Shown: in pieces, positions 1 through 9,372 of the stretch
Layout of the letters: each line of letters begins with the position of its first letter
Position numbering within the stretch: position 1 is the first letter of the stretch
Source: Niallia alba
GTDB lineage: Bacteria; Bacillota; Bacilli; Bacillales; Cytobacillaceae
Reading direction: 5' to 3'
NCBI RefSeq assembly: GCF_012933555.1
Contig: NZ_JABBPK010000001.1
Span: forward strand, 2,644,001 to 2,708,000
DNA: 64,000 bases
Translations under genes and position numbers: made by a program
The notes under the pieces: model-generated
The model's input: only the letters and a program-made list of their open reading frames with translations
Databases searched by the model: none
Told to the model about the DNA's origin: nothing

Positions 1-723
1 GTGGAAGACGAACCATTAGCAAGAGATGAATTAAGGTATCTTTTAAAAAGAAGCAATAAAATGGAGATAGTGGCAGAATGTGATGATTTAGATACTGCTT
101 TACAAGTAATAGATGATCAAGAAATAGATGTTATTTTTTTAGATATCCAGCTTGGAGAAGAAAACGGAATGAATTTAGCAGAGCGCATAAAAGAAAAACG
201 AAATGCACCAGAAATAGTCTTTGCTACGGCTTTTGATGAGTATGCACTTCGAGCTTTTGATGTGAATGCTGTTGACTATTTATTAAAGCCGTTTGAAGAA
301 GAACGCATAAATCAAACCATTGTAAAACTGCAAAATAGGAGAGGCACGAAAAAGAATGACACATCAAAAAATAACCAAAGCACTACTCCAATACAAAAAA
401 ATAAATTAGCCGTCACGACAAATGACAGAATTAAGATCATTGATTTAAATAAGATTGTCTATATTAGTGCACAAAATGGCAAAACATTGCTTGTTACGGA
501 AGAAGAGCAATTAGTCATTACCTTTACTTTAACGCAATTAGAACAAAAATTAGTAAACAGCCCAATCATGAAAGTACATCGTTCTTATTTGGTTAATAAA
601 GAAAAAATTAGCGAAATTGAACCATGGTTTAACTCAACCTATTTATTATGTATGGATAATGGAGAGAAAGTGCCATTAAGTAGAAACTATACAAAAGAGA
701 TTAAGCTGTTATTTGGATTTTAA
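1..723 (+). CDS. LytTR-family response regulator, 5' end cut by window edge
   Basis: Two-component response regulator: an N-terminal receiver domain followed by a LytTR DNA-binding domain. The first codon in the window is GTG, but the reading starts at VEDEPLARDEL, which in this family normally follows a few hydrophobic residues, so the true start probably lies upstream of base 1. In the visible 240 residues, the phospho-acceptor is Asp48 (in FLDIQLG), the conserved Lys is Lys96 (YLLKPFEEE), and the LytTR domain covers about residues 135-238 (MKVHRSYLVN). It lies 160 bp upstream of a CstA-family transporter on the same strand. LytTR systems paired with CstA/BtsT transporters (BtsSR of E. coli) sense pyruvate, so control of the next gene is a reasonable inference. 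The sensor kinase would be off the left edge. Confidence 0.9.
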   Translation: MEDEPLARDELRYLLKRSNKMEIVAECDDLDTALQVIDDQEIDVIFLDIQLGEENGMNLAERIKEKRNAPEIVFATAFDEYALRAFDVNAVDYLLKPFEEERINQTIVKLQNRRGTKKNDTSKNNQSTTPIQKNKLAVTTNDRIKIIDLNKIVYISAQNGKTLLVTEEEQLVITFTLTQLEQKLVNSPIMKVHRSYLVNKEKISEIEPWFNSTYLLCMDNGEKVPLSRNYTKEIKLLFGF

Positions 724-754
724 CCTCATTCTTTTCGAAATACATAACTTAACC

Positions 755-786
755 GACTGGATAAAACCATTGTATTTTATCCAGTC
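755..786 (+). terminator. Terminator-like hairpin after the LytTR regulator
   Basis: A 12-bp inverted repeat (GACTGGATAAAA and its complement) with an 8-nt loop, followed by AGTTTTGC. The T run is short, so termination may be partial. It separates the regulator from the transporter. Confidence 0.6.
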
Positions 787-824
787 AGTTTTGCATTTCA
801 AAATCATTTCTCTGCATTTTATCA

Positions 825-877
825 TGAAAACGCTTTTTCCTCCTTTTCATTTTTTATAATAAAACCATTAAAGGAGG
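825..877 (+). promoter_or_regulatory. Putative cstA promoter with cre-like site
   Basis: TGAAAACGCTTTTT at 825-838 resembles the CcpA cre consensus except for the last two bases. TATAAT at 855-860 is a good -10, and AAGGAGG at 871-877 is the ribosome binding site ten bases before the ATG at 887. The cre-like site overlaps where the -35 would be, consistent with carbon catabolite repression. This is inference from sequence only. Confidence 0.5.
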
Positions 878-886
878 TAGATAAAA

Positions 887-2683
887 ATGAATGCGGTTAC
901 AATCGTAATAGCATCTGCATGTATTTTAATGATTGCTTATCGTTTATACGGGACCTTTATGGCGGTAAAAGTATTGAAACTAAATGATAAGGAAAAAACT
1001 CCTGCCCATGAATTAAATGACGGCAAAGATTACGTACCAACAAATAAGTGGGTAACCTTTGGACATCATTTTGCAGCCATTGCTGCAGCTGGGCCACTTG
1101 TAGGACCTATTCTTGCAGCACAATTCGGCTATTTGCCTGGATTAATTTGGCTCTTGATTGGTGCTGTTATCGGGGGAGCTGTTCATGATGCTGTCGTATT
1201 ATTTGCTAGTATGCGAAAAAAAGGGAAATCTTTATCTGAAGTAGCAAAAGAAGAACTTGGCCCAGTCGCGGGTTTCTGTACAGGTCTTGCGATGCTATTT
1301 ATCATTACAATTACAATGGCCGGTTTATCCATGGTAGTGCTGCATGCTTTAGAGAGAAATCCTTGGGGCACGTTCTCGGTAGGAATCACCATTCCGATTG
1401 CTATGGGAGTGGGGATATTTTATAAAAAGACGGGAAACTTGAAACTATGTACGACTATTGGCTTCATCTTATTAATGATCGGTGTATTTGTCGGACCGAT
1501 GATTCAAGGTACAGTACTTGGGGATTGGCTAACACTTGATACAAAAACACTTGCTATTATTCTTCCTATTTATGCATTTTTTGCAGCTGCACTTCCTGTT
1601 TGGCTACTATTGGCTCCTCGGGATTATTTAAGTAGCTTTATGAAAATCGGCGTGTTTATTGCTCTTATTATCGGTGTGTTTATCATCAACCCAGCTATTG
1701 AATTTCCTGCATTTACGGAATTTGTAAATGGCGGTGGACCAGTTATTGCAGGGCCAGTATGGCCTTTCATTTCCATAACGATTGCATGTGGCGCTATTTC
1801 CGGATTCCATGCATTTGTTGGCTCAGGTACAACACCGAAAATGCTTGATAAGTGGAGCGATATTAAAGTCGTGGGCTTTGGTGCGATGCTTGTAGAATGT
1901 TTGGTAGGTATTATGGCGCTTATTGCTGCTACAGCTCTACATCCTGGTGATTATTTCGCGATAAACTCCTCACCAGAGGTTTTTCAAACACTTGGGATGA
2001 GTGTTTCAAACTTGCCAGAATTAAGTCGTGAAATCGGCATTGATTTAGAAGGCAGAACTGGTGGTGCGGTTACATTAGCCGTTGGAATGTCCTATATATT
2101 CACAGAAATCTCTTGGTTCTCTCATCTTGCTTCTTATTTCTTCCAGTTTGTAATTATGTTTGAAGCGGTATTTATTCTAACGGCCATTGATGCTGGAACG
2201 AGAACTGCACGCTATTTAATTCAAGACTTTCTCGGAGAATTTTACAAACCGCTTAAGAGAGTAGATTGGTTACCTGGTTCCATTTTTGCAAGCGCATTGG
2301 CATGTATTATGTGGGGATACCTCTTATTCTCTGGTGATATTAGCTCTGTCTGGGCACTATTTGGTGTATCCAATCAGCTAATGGCAACAATCGGCCTTAT
2401 TATTGGCGCAACCGTTATACTAAAAATGGCTGATAAGCGAAGATATATGCTTACATGTTTAATCCCAATGGCCTATTTATTCGTAACCGTAAATTACGCC
2501 GGTGTTTGGATGGTGAAGAACGTTTATTTAAATCCAGAAGCAGCAGGTTATAATGTGCTAAATGCTGTGCTTTCCATCATCATGCTAATATTAGGGATTA
2601 TTATCATTATTGCCGCTACAAAAAAATGGTTCGATACATGGAATACTCCTCGAATTCAAGTAGAAACAACAAATCTTTCTTAG
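887..2683 (+). CDS. cstA: CstA-family carbon starvation/pyruvate or peptide transporter
   Basis: A 598-residue polytopic membrane protein with about 15 hydrophobic segments. Family features include the early segment HHFAAIAAAGPLVGPILAAQ, a typical CstA/BtsT signature, and a conserved C-terminal half (LIQDFLGEFYKPLKR). Members import pyruvate (BtsT/CstA in E. coli) or peptides during carbon limitation. The start is ATG 887 with AAGGAGG upstream. Placement just after a LytTR regulator mirrors the regulator-transporter pairing seen for BtsR-BtsT, and a cre-like site suggests CcpA repression. Substrate is not determinable from sequence. Length and motifs look intact. Confidence 0.93.
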   Translation: MNAVTIVIASACILMIAYRLYGTFMAVKVLKLNDKEKTPAHELNDGKDYVPTNKWVTFGHHFAAIAAAGPLVGPILAAQFGYLPGLIWLLIGAVIGGAVHDAVVLFASMRKKGKSLSEVAKEELGPVAGFCTGLAMLFIITITMAGLSMVVLHALERNPWGTFSVGITIPIAMGVGIFYKKTGNLKLCTTIGFILLMIGVFVGPMIQGTVLGDWLTLDTKTLAIILPIYAFFAAALPVWLLLAPRDYLSSFMKIGVFIALIIGVFIINPAIEFPAFTEFVNGGGPVIAGPVWPFISITIACGAISGFHAFVGSGTTPKMLDKWSDIKVVGFGAMLVECLVGIMALIAATALHPGDYFAINSSPEVFQTLGMSVSNLPELSREIGIDLEGRTGGAVTLAVGMSYIFTEISWFSHLASYFFQFVIMFEAVFILTAIDAGTRTARYLIQDFLGEFYKPLKRVDWLPGSIFASALACIMWGYLLFSGDISSVWALFGVSNQLMATIGLIIGATVILKMADKRRYMLTCLIPMAYLFVTVNYAGVWMVKNVYLNPEAAGYNVLNAVLSIIMLILGIIIIIAATKKWFDTWNTPRIQVETTNLS

Positions 2684-2691
2684 AGCTATAG

Positions 2692-2739
2692 GGTAAATAG
2701 CAGGAAGGCTTGCGTAATTCCTGCTGTTTACCTTTTTTT
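2692..2739 (+). terminator. Rho-independent terminator of cstA
   Basis: GGTAAA-AGCAGGAA pairs with TTCCTGCT-TTTACC around an 11-nt loop, followed by seven T residues. Confidence 0.9.
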
Positions 2740-2813
2740 CGCTTTCCTCAAACACACCCATCCTATTCTAATAAAAATAAATTCTCAAATAAAAGAACAA
2801 GATAACTAATAAA

Positions 2814-3458
2814 GTGAAACTTCCATCAATGGGAGTATATGGTTATTTGTCTCCAGATGAATTTATTCCAATCGCCGAAGAATCAAATTTAATATTATCA
2901 ATTGGCGAATGGGTAATAACACAAGCATTTACACAAAAAAAGCAATGGGACTCAAATGGAAAGAAAGATGTAAAAATGGCTATAAATATTTCAGCTCGCC
3001 AATTTCAGTATATTGATTTCCTTCCCTTTCTTCAGCAAGAAGTAATAAGATTACAAGTAAATACAGCAAAAATTGAATTAGAGATTACGGAAAGCATCAT
3101 GCAAAATATCGAATTAGCAAAAGGAGAATTAGATAATATAAAAAGACTAGGATTTCAAATATCAATTGATGATTTTGGAAAAGGGTATTCCTCTTTAAGT
3201 TATTTAAGATCACTGCCTATTGATACGATTAAAATTGATAAAACTTTTATTGATGATATCAGCCATCCAAGACATAAAGGTTCTTTAGCAAAGGTTATTA
3301 TTGATATGGGACATAATATGAATTTCATTGTAATCGCTGAGGGTGTAGAAACAAAGGATCAAATCGATTTTCTTAAGGATAATCAATGCGATATAGTCCA
3401 AGGGTATTTCTATAGCAAAGCATTAACACCAACTGAATTGGAAAGATTATATCTTTAG
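2814..3458 (+). pseudogene. EAL-domain protein, N-terminally truncated
   Basis: The reading frame encodes most of an EAL c-di-GMP phosphodiesterase domain: SPDEFIPIAEE (13-23), ELEITES (88-94), DDFGKGYSSL (119-128), KIDK (140-143), EGVET (176-180) and QGYFYSKAL (196-204). The first ~40 residues of a normal EAL domain are absent, including the EALLRW segment whose Glu binds metal, so catalysis is not expected. No ribosome binding site precedes the GTG at 2814. The lost N-terminus is replaced by sequence matching the repeat A family (2810-2833, compare 5402-5425), so the gene was apparently cut by or recombined with that repeat. Confidence 0.8.
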
Positions 3459-3550
3459 ATAGTAACCATTTTCTTTTTACATTTCTAAGGGTATACTAAA
3501 CTCATATTGGTAAAATGTATGCAAAAATCTGTAGTAAAGTTGGTGAATAA

Positions 3551-4480
3551 ATGCCTTGTCAATCAAATGAAGAATTAGAAAACATTCTGTTAGAAGCAAA
3601 ACAATATTCAAGTAAAGGGAAGGTTGCCGATTATATCCCCGCACTTAGTAAAGCCAATCCAGCTGATTTATCTGTAGCAATTTATCATTCTGACGGTACT
3701 TGCTATTCAGCAGGCTGCATTCATAAGAAAATCACCTTACAAAGTATCTCAAAAGTCATCACATTAGCACTAGCACTCATAGAATCAGGGGAAGAATTCG
3801 TTTTCAGCAAAGTTGGCTATGAGCCAACGGGGGATCCCTTTAACTCAATTGTTAAGCTAGAAATGAGTAATCCATCAAAACCGCTTAACCCAATGATCAA
3901 TGCTGGGGCACTTGCTGTTACCCATATGATTAAAGGTAGTTCAGTAGAAGAACGATTTCAGAAAATCATTGATTTCGTCAAACTTCTGTCGGGAAATCAA
4001 GAAATAAGTTATTCAAAAGAGGTGGCTAAATCCGAATTTGAAACCTCTCATTTAAATAGAGCACTGTGTTTTTTTATGAAACAACACAGCATTATAAATG
4101 AAGATGTAGAGGAATTATTAGACTTATACACAAAGCAATGCTCTATTGAAGTGAACTGTTTAGATTTAGCGCGAATTGGCATAGTTTTCGCTTTAGATGG
4201 CAAAGAACCAATAACAAACAAACAATTAATGCCATCCTCTATTGCGCGTATCTGCAAAACATTTATGGTAACATGCGGAATGTACAATGCATCTGGTGAA
4301 TTTGCCGTCCGAGTCGGAATTCCAGCAAAAAGTGGTGTTTCTGGCGGAATATTAGGAGCAGTTCCAGCTCGTTTCGGCATCGGAATTTCAGGTCCTGCTT
4401 TGGACGATAAAGGTAACAGTGTGGCAGGATTAAAGTTATTAGAAATCCTCGCAAAAAAATATGATTTAAGTATGTTCTAA
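3551..4480 (+). CDS. glsA: Glutaminase A
   Basis: 309 residues, the usual size for serine-dependent beta-lactamase-fold glutaminases that hydrolyse L-glutamine to glutamate and ammonia in the cytosol. The catalytic SxxK is visible as Ser65-Ile-Ser-Lys68 in QSISKV, and the substrate-pocket segment [10 protein letters not shown] follows. [26 protein letters not shown] near the end is characteristic in content of the family. Start ATG 3551 is preceded by a weak GGTGAATAA. A strong terminator follows, so this is a monocistronic gene. Confidence 0.95.
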   Translation: MPCQSNEELENILLEAKQYSSKGKVADYIPALSKANPADLSVAIYHSDGTCYSAGCIHKKITLQSISKVITLALALIESGEEFVFSKVGYEPTGDPFNSIVKLEMSNPSKPLNPMINAGALAVTHMIKGSSVEERFQKIIDFVKLLSGNQEISYSKEVAKSEFETSHLNRALCFFMKQHSIINEDVEELLDLYTKQCSIEVNCLDLARIGIVFALDGKEPITNKQLMPSSIARICKTFMVTCGMYNASGEFAVRVGIPAKSGVSGGILGAVPARFGIGISGPALDDKGNSVAGLKLLEILAKKYDLSMF

Positions 4481-4490
4481 AAATCCAAAT

Positions 4491-4537
4491 GATCACTAAC
4501 CTCTCGTTTTAACGAAAGAGAGAATAGTGATTTTTTT
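4491..4537 (+). terminator. Terminator of glsA
   Basis: Long stem (ATCACTA..CTCTCGTT with AACGA..GAGAG..TAGTGAT) followed by seven T residues. Confidence 0.88.
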
Positions 4538-4601
4538 GGTTAATCCACTCCCTGTTCGGGTAACATAACAATACTCACATGTTAGGAAAAGGGGGATAAA
4601 C

Positions 4602-5408
4602 ATGAGTTTAACACCTCAGCAGCGTATAGAGTTACACGGATTTAACAATTTAACGAAATCATTAAGTTTTAATATGTACGATATCTGTTATACCCGAACG
4701 AAAAGTGAACGGGAAGCTTATCTCCAATATATTGACGAACAATATAATGCAGATCGACTAACAAAAATTTTAAAAAATGTTTCGGATATTATCGGTGCGC
4801 ATGTATTAAATGTCGCAAAACAAGACTATGAACCACAAGGAGCTAGCGTCACTCTACTTGTTTCAGAGGGACCAGTAACAGAAGCACCTAAGGAAGTTTT
4901 TGAGGAATCACCAGGACCACTTCCAGGCTCAGTCGTTATGCATCTCGACAAAAGCCATATAACGGTACATACATATCCTGAATATCATCCAGATGAAGGA
5001 ATCAGTACCTTTCGTGCCGATATCGATGTTTCTACATGTGGTGAAATCTCGCCTTTAAAAGCATTAAACTATTTAATCTATTCTTTTGATACCGACATTA
5101 TGATTATGGACTATCGAGTAAGAGGATTTACCCGGGATATACAGGGGCACAAACTCTTTATCGATCACGATATTAATTCCATTCAAAACTATATTCCAGA
5201 CGATGTGAAGTCTCAATTTGATATGATTGATGTAAATATTTATCAAGAAAACATTTTTCATACAAAATGTAAGTTGAAACAATTTGACTTAAATAATTAT
5301 TTATTTGGCTATAAAGAAGATGAACTATCTACATCAGATCGCATCTTTATAACGGAAAAACTTACAGAGGAAATGAATGAGATTTTTTATGGAAAAAATA
5401 TAAAGTGA
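4602..5408 (+). CDS. speD: S-adenosylmethionine decarboxylase proenzyme, E. coli-type
   Basis: Pyruvoyl enzyme that makes decarboxylated SAM, the aminopropyl donor for spermidine synthesis. At 268 residues it is the long E. coli-type enzyme, not the ~125-residue type typical of B. subtilis. The self-cleavage region reads [14 protein letters not shown], with the pyruvoyl-forming serine at Ser118 and cleavage expected between Lys117 and Ser118. [20 protein letters not shown] and [11 protein letters not shown] are well conserved. RBS AAAGGGGG lies 8 bp before ATG 4602. No other polyamine gene is adjacent. The stop codon sits at the edge of a repeat A copy. Confidence 0.95.
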   Translation: MSLTPQQRIELHGFNNLTKSLSFNMYDICYTRTKSEREAYLQYIDEQYNADRLTKILKNVSDIIGAHVLNVAKQDYEPQGASVTLLVSEGPVTEAPKEVFEESPGPLPGSVVMHLDKSHITVHTYPEYHPDEGISTFRADIDVSTCGEISPLKALNYLIYSFDTDIMIMDYRVRGFTRDIQGHKLFIDHDINSIQNYIPDDVKSQFDMIDVNIYQENIFHTKCKLKQFDLNNYLFGYKEDELSTSDRIFITEKLTEEMNEIFYGKNIK

Positions 5409-5500
5409 AACTGCCATCAGTGAGGGTTTTTTTCCTCCCCAGCTGATGGTTAGTTGAACCAATCAGACCTTTACGGACAGTATAAGTGGTATAAAATAAA
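5401..5500 (+). repeat. Interspersed repeat A, copy 2 (hairpin element)
   Basis: Begins with AAAGTGAAACTGCCATCAG and continues through CTGATGGTTAGTTGAACC and ACCTTTACGGACAGTATAAG. The CCATCAG and CTGATGG parts pair across a T-rich loop. Clear relatives occur at 14985-15075 (same strand), 9111-9173 (opposite strand) and, as a short stub, at 2810-2833. Confidence 0.75.
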
Positions 5501-5693
5501 TCAAAAAATTCGCTGGGCATCTTTACGATAAGGGATGTACCGGTTTTTTTGTGGATAGTTCCTATCAATTTAAAGTAAATGTCTAACCCATAATGCATAA
5601 ATATACTTTTACAATTATTTTTAAACATTTTTTAGTAGCTTTTTCATAGAAAATTGGTAAACTAGTAATGTAGAAAGATAGAAAGGTGCGAAA

Positions 5694-6863
5694 ATGATGA
5701 AACAAATCATCTTAGATGCAATTAATGAAAATGAATCGATATTTAAAAATATAAGTATTTATATTGGCGAAAATCCTGAATTAGGTCATGAGGAATTTAA
5801 AGCTTGCAAAATATTAACTGATACATTGAAAGAACATCAATTCGCTGTAGAAACAGGAATTTGTGATTTACCTACTGCTTTTAAAGCAACCTTTGATAGT
5901 GGTAAAATCGGTCCTGTGATTGGCTTTATGGCAGAGTATGATGCCTTACCTGAATTAGGTCATGCATGTGGACATAATTTAATCGGAACAATGGGGATAG
6001 CTGCTGGAATTGGTCTTAGCAAAGTTCTTTCAGAAACAGGAGGAAAAGTTATTGTGTACGGAACACCTGCTGAAGAAACAAAAGGCGGGAAAGTAACAAT
6101 GGCGGAAGCAGGAATTTTCGAAGAATTAGATGTAGCGATGATGGTTCACCCACTAGATAATTATTTGAAGAGTGGTGATTCCCTTGCAATGGATGCTATC
6201 CAGTTTGAATTTTTTGGAAAGTCAGCACATGCTGCTGCAAGCCCTCACTTAGGTATTAATGCCCTAGATGCTGTATTACACACATTTAATAGTATCAATG
6301 CTTTAAGACAGCATATAAAGCCTGATGCCCGTATTCATGGTATCATCACAGAAGGCGGAAAAGCTGCAAATATTGTGCCTGATTATGCAGTAGCACAGTT
6401 TTATGTGCGAGCTGGGAAAAGAGAAGATGTAAATATATTAGTAGAAAAAGTCAAACAATGTGCAGAAGGTGCTGCACTGCAAACAGGAGCTACGGTTAAA
6501 TCTAGTTTTTATGAATTCTCCTATGATGACATGATTACTAATCAGACTTTATCTGCTGTATTTACAAAGCAGCTTATCTCTTTAGGAGTAGAAGAAACTG
6601 ATATTCACGAACAACGAGATGGATCAGGTTCTCTTGATATGGGAAATGTAAGCCAAGTAGTTCCTTCCATTCATCCATACGTGAAAATCTGTAATGAAGC
6701 ATATGCTTGCCATACACATGAATTCAGAGAAGCTGCGATGACAGATCAAGGAAGAGATGCGATGATTCTAGGAGCAAAATCAATGGCACTTACAGGCCTA
6801 GAAATCCTTACAGATAAAGAATTATTGGCAGCAATCAAAGAGGAATTTCAAAAAAACAAATAA
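5694..6863 (+). CDS. M20-family metallopeptidase/amidohydrolase
   Basis: 389 residues, typical for the M20D amidohydrolases (AbgB/YkuR/hippurate hydrolase-like) that cleave N-acyl or N-aryl amide bonds with two zinc ions. Metal-binding motifs are seen in GHACGHN, PAEETKGGK and DVAMMVHPL, and AEYDALPELGHACGHNLIGT is the family signature. A dimerisation insert follows (KSAHAAASPHLGINALDA). Two consecutive ATGs occur at 5694 and 5697; GAAAGGTG lies upstream. Cytosolic, with no signal peptide. Substrate is unknown. Confidence 0.9.
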   Translation: MMKQIILDAINENESIFKNISIYIGENPELGHEEFKACKILTDTLKEHQFAVETGICDLPTAFKATFDSGKIGPVIGFMAEYDALPELGHACGHNLIGTMGIAAGIGLSKVLSETGGKVIVYGTPAEETKGGKVTMAEAGIFEELDVAMMVHPLDNYLKSGDSLAMDAIQFEFFGKSAHAAASPHLGINALDAVLHTFNSINALRQHIKPDARIHGIITEGGKAANIVPDYAVAQFYVRAGKREDVNILVEKVKQCAEGAALQTGATVKSSFYEFSYDDMITNQTLSAVFTKQLISLGVEETDIHEQRDGSGSLDMGNVSQVVPSIHPYVKICNEAYACHTHEFREAAMTDQGRDAMILGAKSMALTGLEILTDKELLAAIKEEFQKNK

Positions 6864-6873
6864 TTTAACTAGG

Positions 6874-6922
6874 AAAAGACCTTACTTTCACTTTGAACAT
6901 TAGAGAAAGTAAGGTCTTTTTT
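6874..6922 (+). terminator. Terminator of the M20 gene
   Basis: AAAAGACCTTACTTTC pairs with GAAAGTAAGGTCTTTT, with a U-rich tail. Confidence 0.92.
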
Positions 6923-7035
6923 CCTATTAATTAAGGCGTATTTATGACAAATTTCCTCTTTTCGTTATAGGTGGAAAAATTTCCATTATAATAAATAAGT
7001 CCTACTTTCATACATAAAGGAGCTATTAATCGAAA

Positions 7036-9018
7036 ATGAGAAAAAAATTCGACCTATTTCAGAACAGAATAACGATTAAAAAGAGATTATACACTAGCTT
7101 TTTTCTTCTACTGTTTATTCCCACTATTTTCATTGGTATCTTTTCTTATTTCAATTCAAAAAATCAACTAGAGCATGAAATAATGGACAATGCTTACCAA
7201 CAGATAAAACAATTAGATGAGAATATTACGACAGAGCTCTCAACGAAGATGAAGCAAGTGGACAAGCTTCGAAAAGATTGGGGAGATATAAATAACGCTG
7301 TATCAGATGATTTTATTAATGCTACCCTTGAAAACTATCAATATTTTTATGATGATATTGACAGCATATTTTATGCCACGAAAAAAGGAAAATATGTTCA
7401 GAAGCCAGAAGGAAAAGTAGCAGACAATTATGATCCAACAGCTAGTGAATGGTTTATCAGAGCAGAGGAAAGGCCAGATGAAATTTATATTTCCGATCCA
7501 TATATATCTGCGAGTACAAATGAAATGGTCGTTACAATCGCTGGTAGTACAGAGGATGGAGACAAGGTAGTCGGTTTAAAAATCAAACTTAGTTCTATAC
7601 AAACAATTGTGAACAATATCACAATAGGAAAAGAAGGATATGTATTTCTTATAGACAAAAATAATGCTTATATGGCACATCCAACAGAAAAAATCGGTGA
7701 AATCGGCACAGAAAACTATATTCAACAGATGAAACTTAAAGAGAATGGTACTTTTACATATACCCTGGATAACAAAGAGAAAAAACTTACTTATCTCACC
7801 AATAATCTTACTGGATGGAAGATTGCCGGATCCATGTATTCAAATGAGGTTTCTAATGCTTCCTCACCAATTTTAAAAGCATCCTTCTTGGCTATTTTTG
7901 TATTTCTTTGCATCGGTTCTATTCTTATTTATTTTAACATCCAATCCATTCTTAAACCGTTGAATCTACTAAGAGAAAAAGCGGGTCTTGTTGGGAAGGG
8001 CGATTTAACACAGCAAATGGAAGTTAGAAGGACAGACGAAATTGGTCATCTAACAAAATCTTTTCAACAAATGCAAGAAAATTTAAAGCAACTAATCATA
8101 CATATGGAAAAAAGCATCACTCAAGTTGCTGCATCAAGCGATAATCTTACCGCAAGTTCTTCTTCCTCAACAAAAGTGGTAGAAGATTTAGTGTCTGTTA
8201 CACAGGAAATTGCATCAAAAGCAGATCATCAAAAACAACAAATTGAAACAAATACAACAAAATTAAAAGATATTACAGAAAGAACGGGATTAATAAGAGA
8301 AAATTCCCTGTACTTATCTAAGTTAGGTTCCATGACGGTGGAGAAAGCAAAGGAAGGCGAACTAGCTATTAATCAGGCAGAGGAACAAATGCAATTAATT
8401 GTTGATTCTGTCGTTAAATCAGATAAACAAATAGATGAACTAAATAAGCGTTCCAAAGAAGTGGAAGCAATTATTCAATTAATAAGCTCTATAGCTAACC
8501 AGACAAATTTATTAGCATTAAATGCTGCGATTGAAGCAGCAAGAGCAGGAGAAAGTGGAAAAGGTTTTTCTGTCGTAGCAGAGGAAATTAGAAAATTAGC
8601 AGAGACTACCCATCATTCCGCAACGGAAATTGAACATTTAGTTAAAGGAATTCAATCTGATACACACTCTACCATCAACAGGATGAATATCGTACATAAG
8701 CAAGTCGATGGAGGACTATCAATTATGTCTTCTGTCAAAAAGAAATTCAACGCTATATCTACTAGCATGAATGAAACAGCACCTTTTATCGAGGATGTCA
8801 CTATTTCCTCTGAGGAGGTTTATAAACATATTAAAATACTTGCCCAAACCTTTGAAGCATTAATTTTATTTAGTAAGCAAAATGCTGAATTATCAGAAGA
8901 AATATCTGCATCTACCGAGGAACAGCTAGCATCATTCGAAGAAGTGCACGCTTCAGCAAGCAGCCTTGCTGAGACAGCTGACCATTTAAAAAAATTAATC
9001 GCACAATTTCATTATTAA
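7036..9018 (+). CDS. Methyl-accepting chemotaxis protein (dCache sensor)
   Basis: 660 residues. Transmembrane helix about 20-41; periplasmic-side sensor about 42-280 resembling a double Cache domain ([14 protein letters not shown] at the start, [17 protein letters not shown] in the second lobe); second helix about 281-304; HAMP linker about 305-357 ([18 protein letters not shown]); signalling coiled coil to the C-terminus with the hairpin tip [20 protein letters not shown], which contacts CheA/CheW. ATG 7036 is preceded by AAAGGAGC. No CheR-tethering pentapeptide is seen at the end. The ligand cannot be told from sequence; Cache receptors often sense amino acids or organic acids. It stands alone, away from flagellar genes. 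Confidence 0.93.
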   Translation: MRKKFDLFQNRITIKKRLYTSFFLLLFIPTIFIGIFSYFNSKNQLEHEIMDNAYQQIKQLDENITTELSTKMKQVDKLRKDWGDINNAVSDDFINATLENYQYFYDDIDSIFYATKKGKYVQKPEGKVADNYDPTASEWFIRAEERPDEIYISDPYISASTNEMVVTIAGSTEDGDKVVGLKIKLSSIQTIVNNITIGKEGYVFLIDKNNAYMAHPTEKIGEIGTENYIQQMKLKENGTFTYTLDNKEKKLTYLTNNLTGWKIAGSMYSNEVSNASSPILKASFLAIFVFLCIGSILIYFNIQSILKPLNLLREKAGLVGKGDLTQQMEVRRTDEIGHLTKSFQQMQENLKQLIIHMEKSITQVAASSDNLTASSSSSTKVVEDLVSVTQEIASKADHQKQQIETNTTKLKDITERTGLIRENSLYLSKLGSMTVEKAKEGELAINQAEEQMQLIVDSVVKSDKQIDELNKRSKEVEAIIQLISSIANQTNLLALNAAIEAARAGESGKGFSVVAEEIRKLAETTHHSATEIEHLVKGIQSDTHSTINRMNIVHKQVDGGLSIMSSVKKKFNAISTSMNETAPFIEDVTISSEEVYKHIKILAQTFEALILFSKQNAELSEEISASTEEQLASFEEVHASASSLAETADHLKKLIAQFHY

Positions 9019-9110
9019 AATATTCATTACACTATTAACGGGTAGTAAGGGCCAACTCCAACTGAGAGCTGCGGAAAATCAAGGAAGCTAGGGGGATATC
9101 TTACTGCATG

Positions 9111-9173
9111 TAAAGGTCCGAGAAGTAAAACTAACCATCAATGAGGATGAGAATCACAATGATGGTTAGTTTT
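9111..9173 (-). repeat. Repeat A, copy 3 (inverted), doubling as a terminator hairpin
   Basis: GTAAAGGTC near 9111 and AAAACTAACCATCA (9127-9140) are the reverse complement of the 3' part of the copy at 5401-5500. AAAACTAACCATCA pairs with TGATGGTTAGTTTT (9160-9173), followed by CTTT, so it may terminate the chemoreceptor transcript. The remaining gap 9019-9372 shows no gene; 9300-9372 holds the amylase leader. Confidence 0.65.
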
Positions 9174-9372
9174 CTTTATGTTTTTTCATTTAGACTGCTT
9201 ACTTACTAAAAATTATATGAAAACAACAATCGATTATTTTCTCCTAATAGCCCTATACAATTTCTTAAGTACGCTTGAAAAGAGAGAATAGTGGGTAGTA
9301 TTACTTCATACAAAGCTTATCCATCATTATGTGAGAAAAGCTACAAATTATTTGGAGTAGGAGACAAGATAA

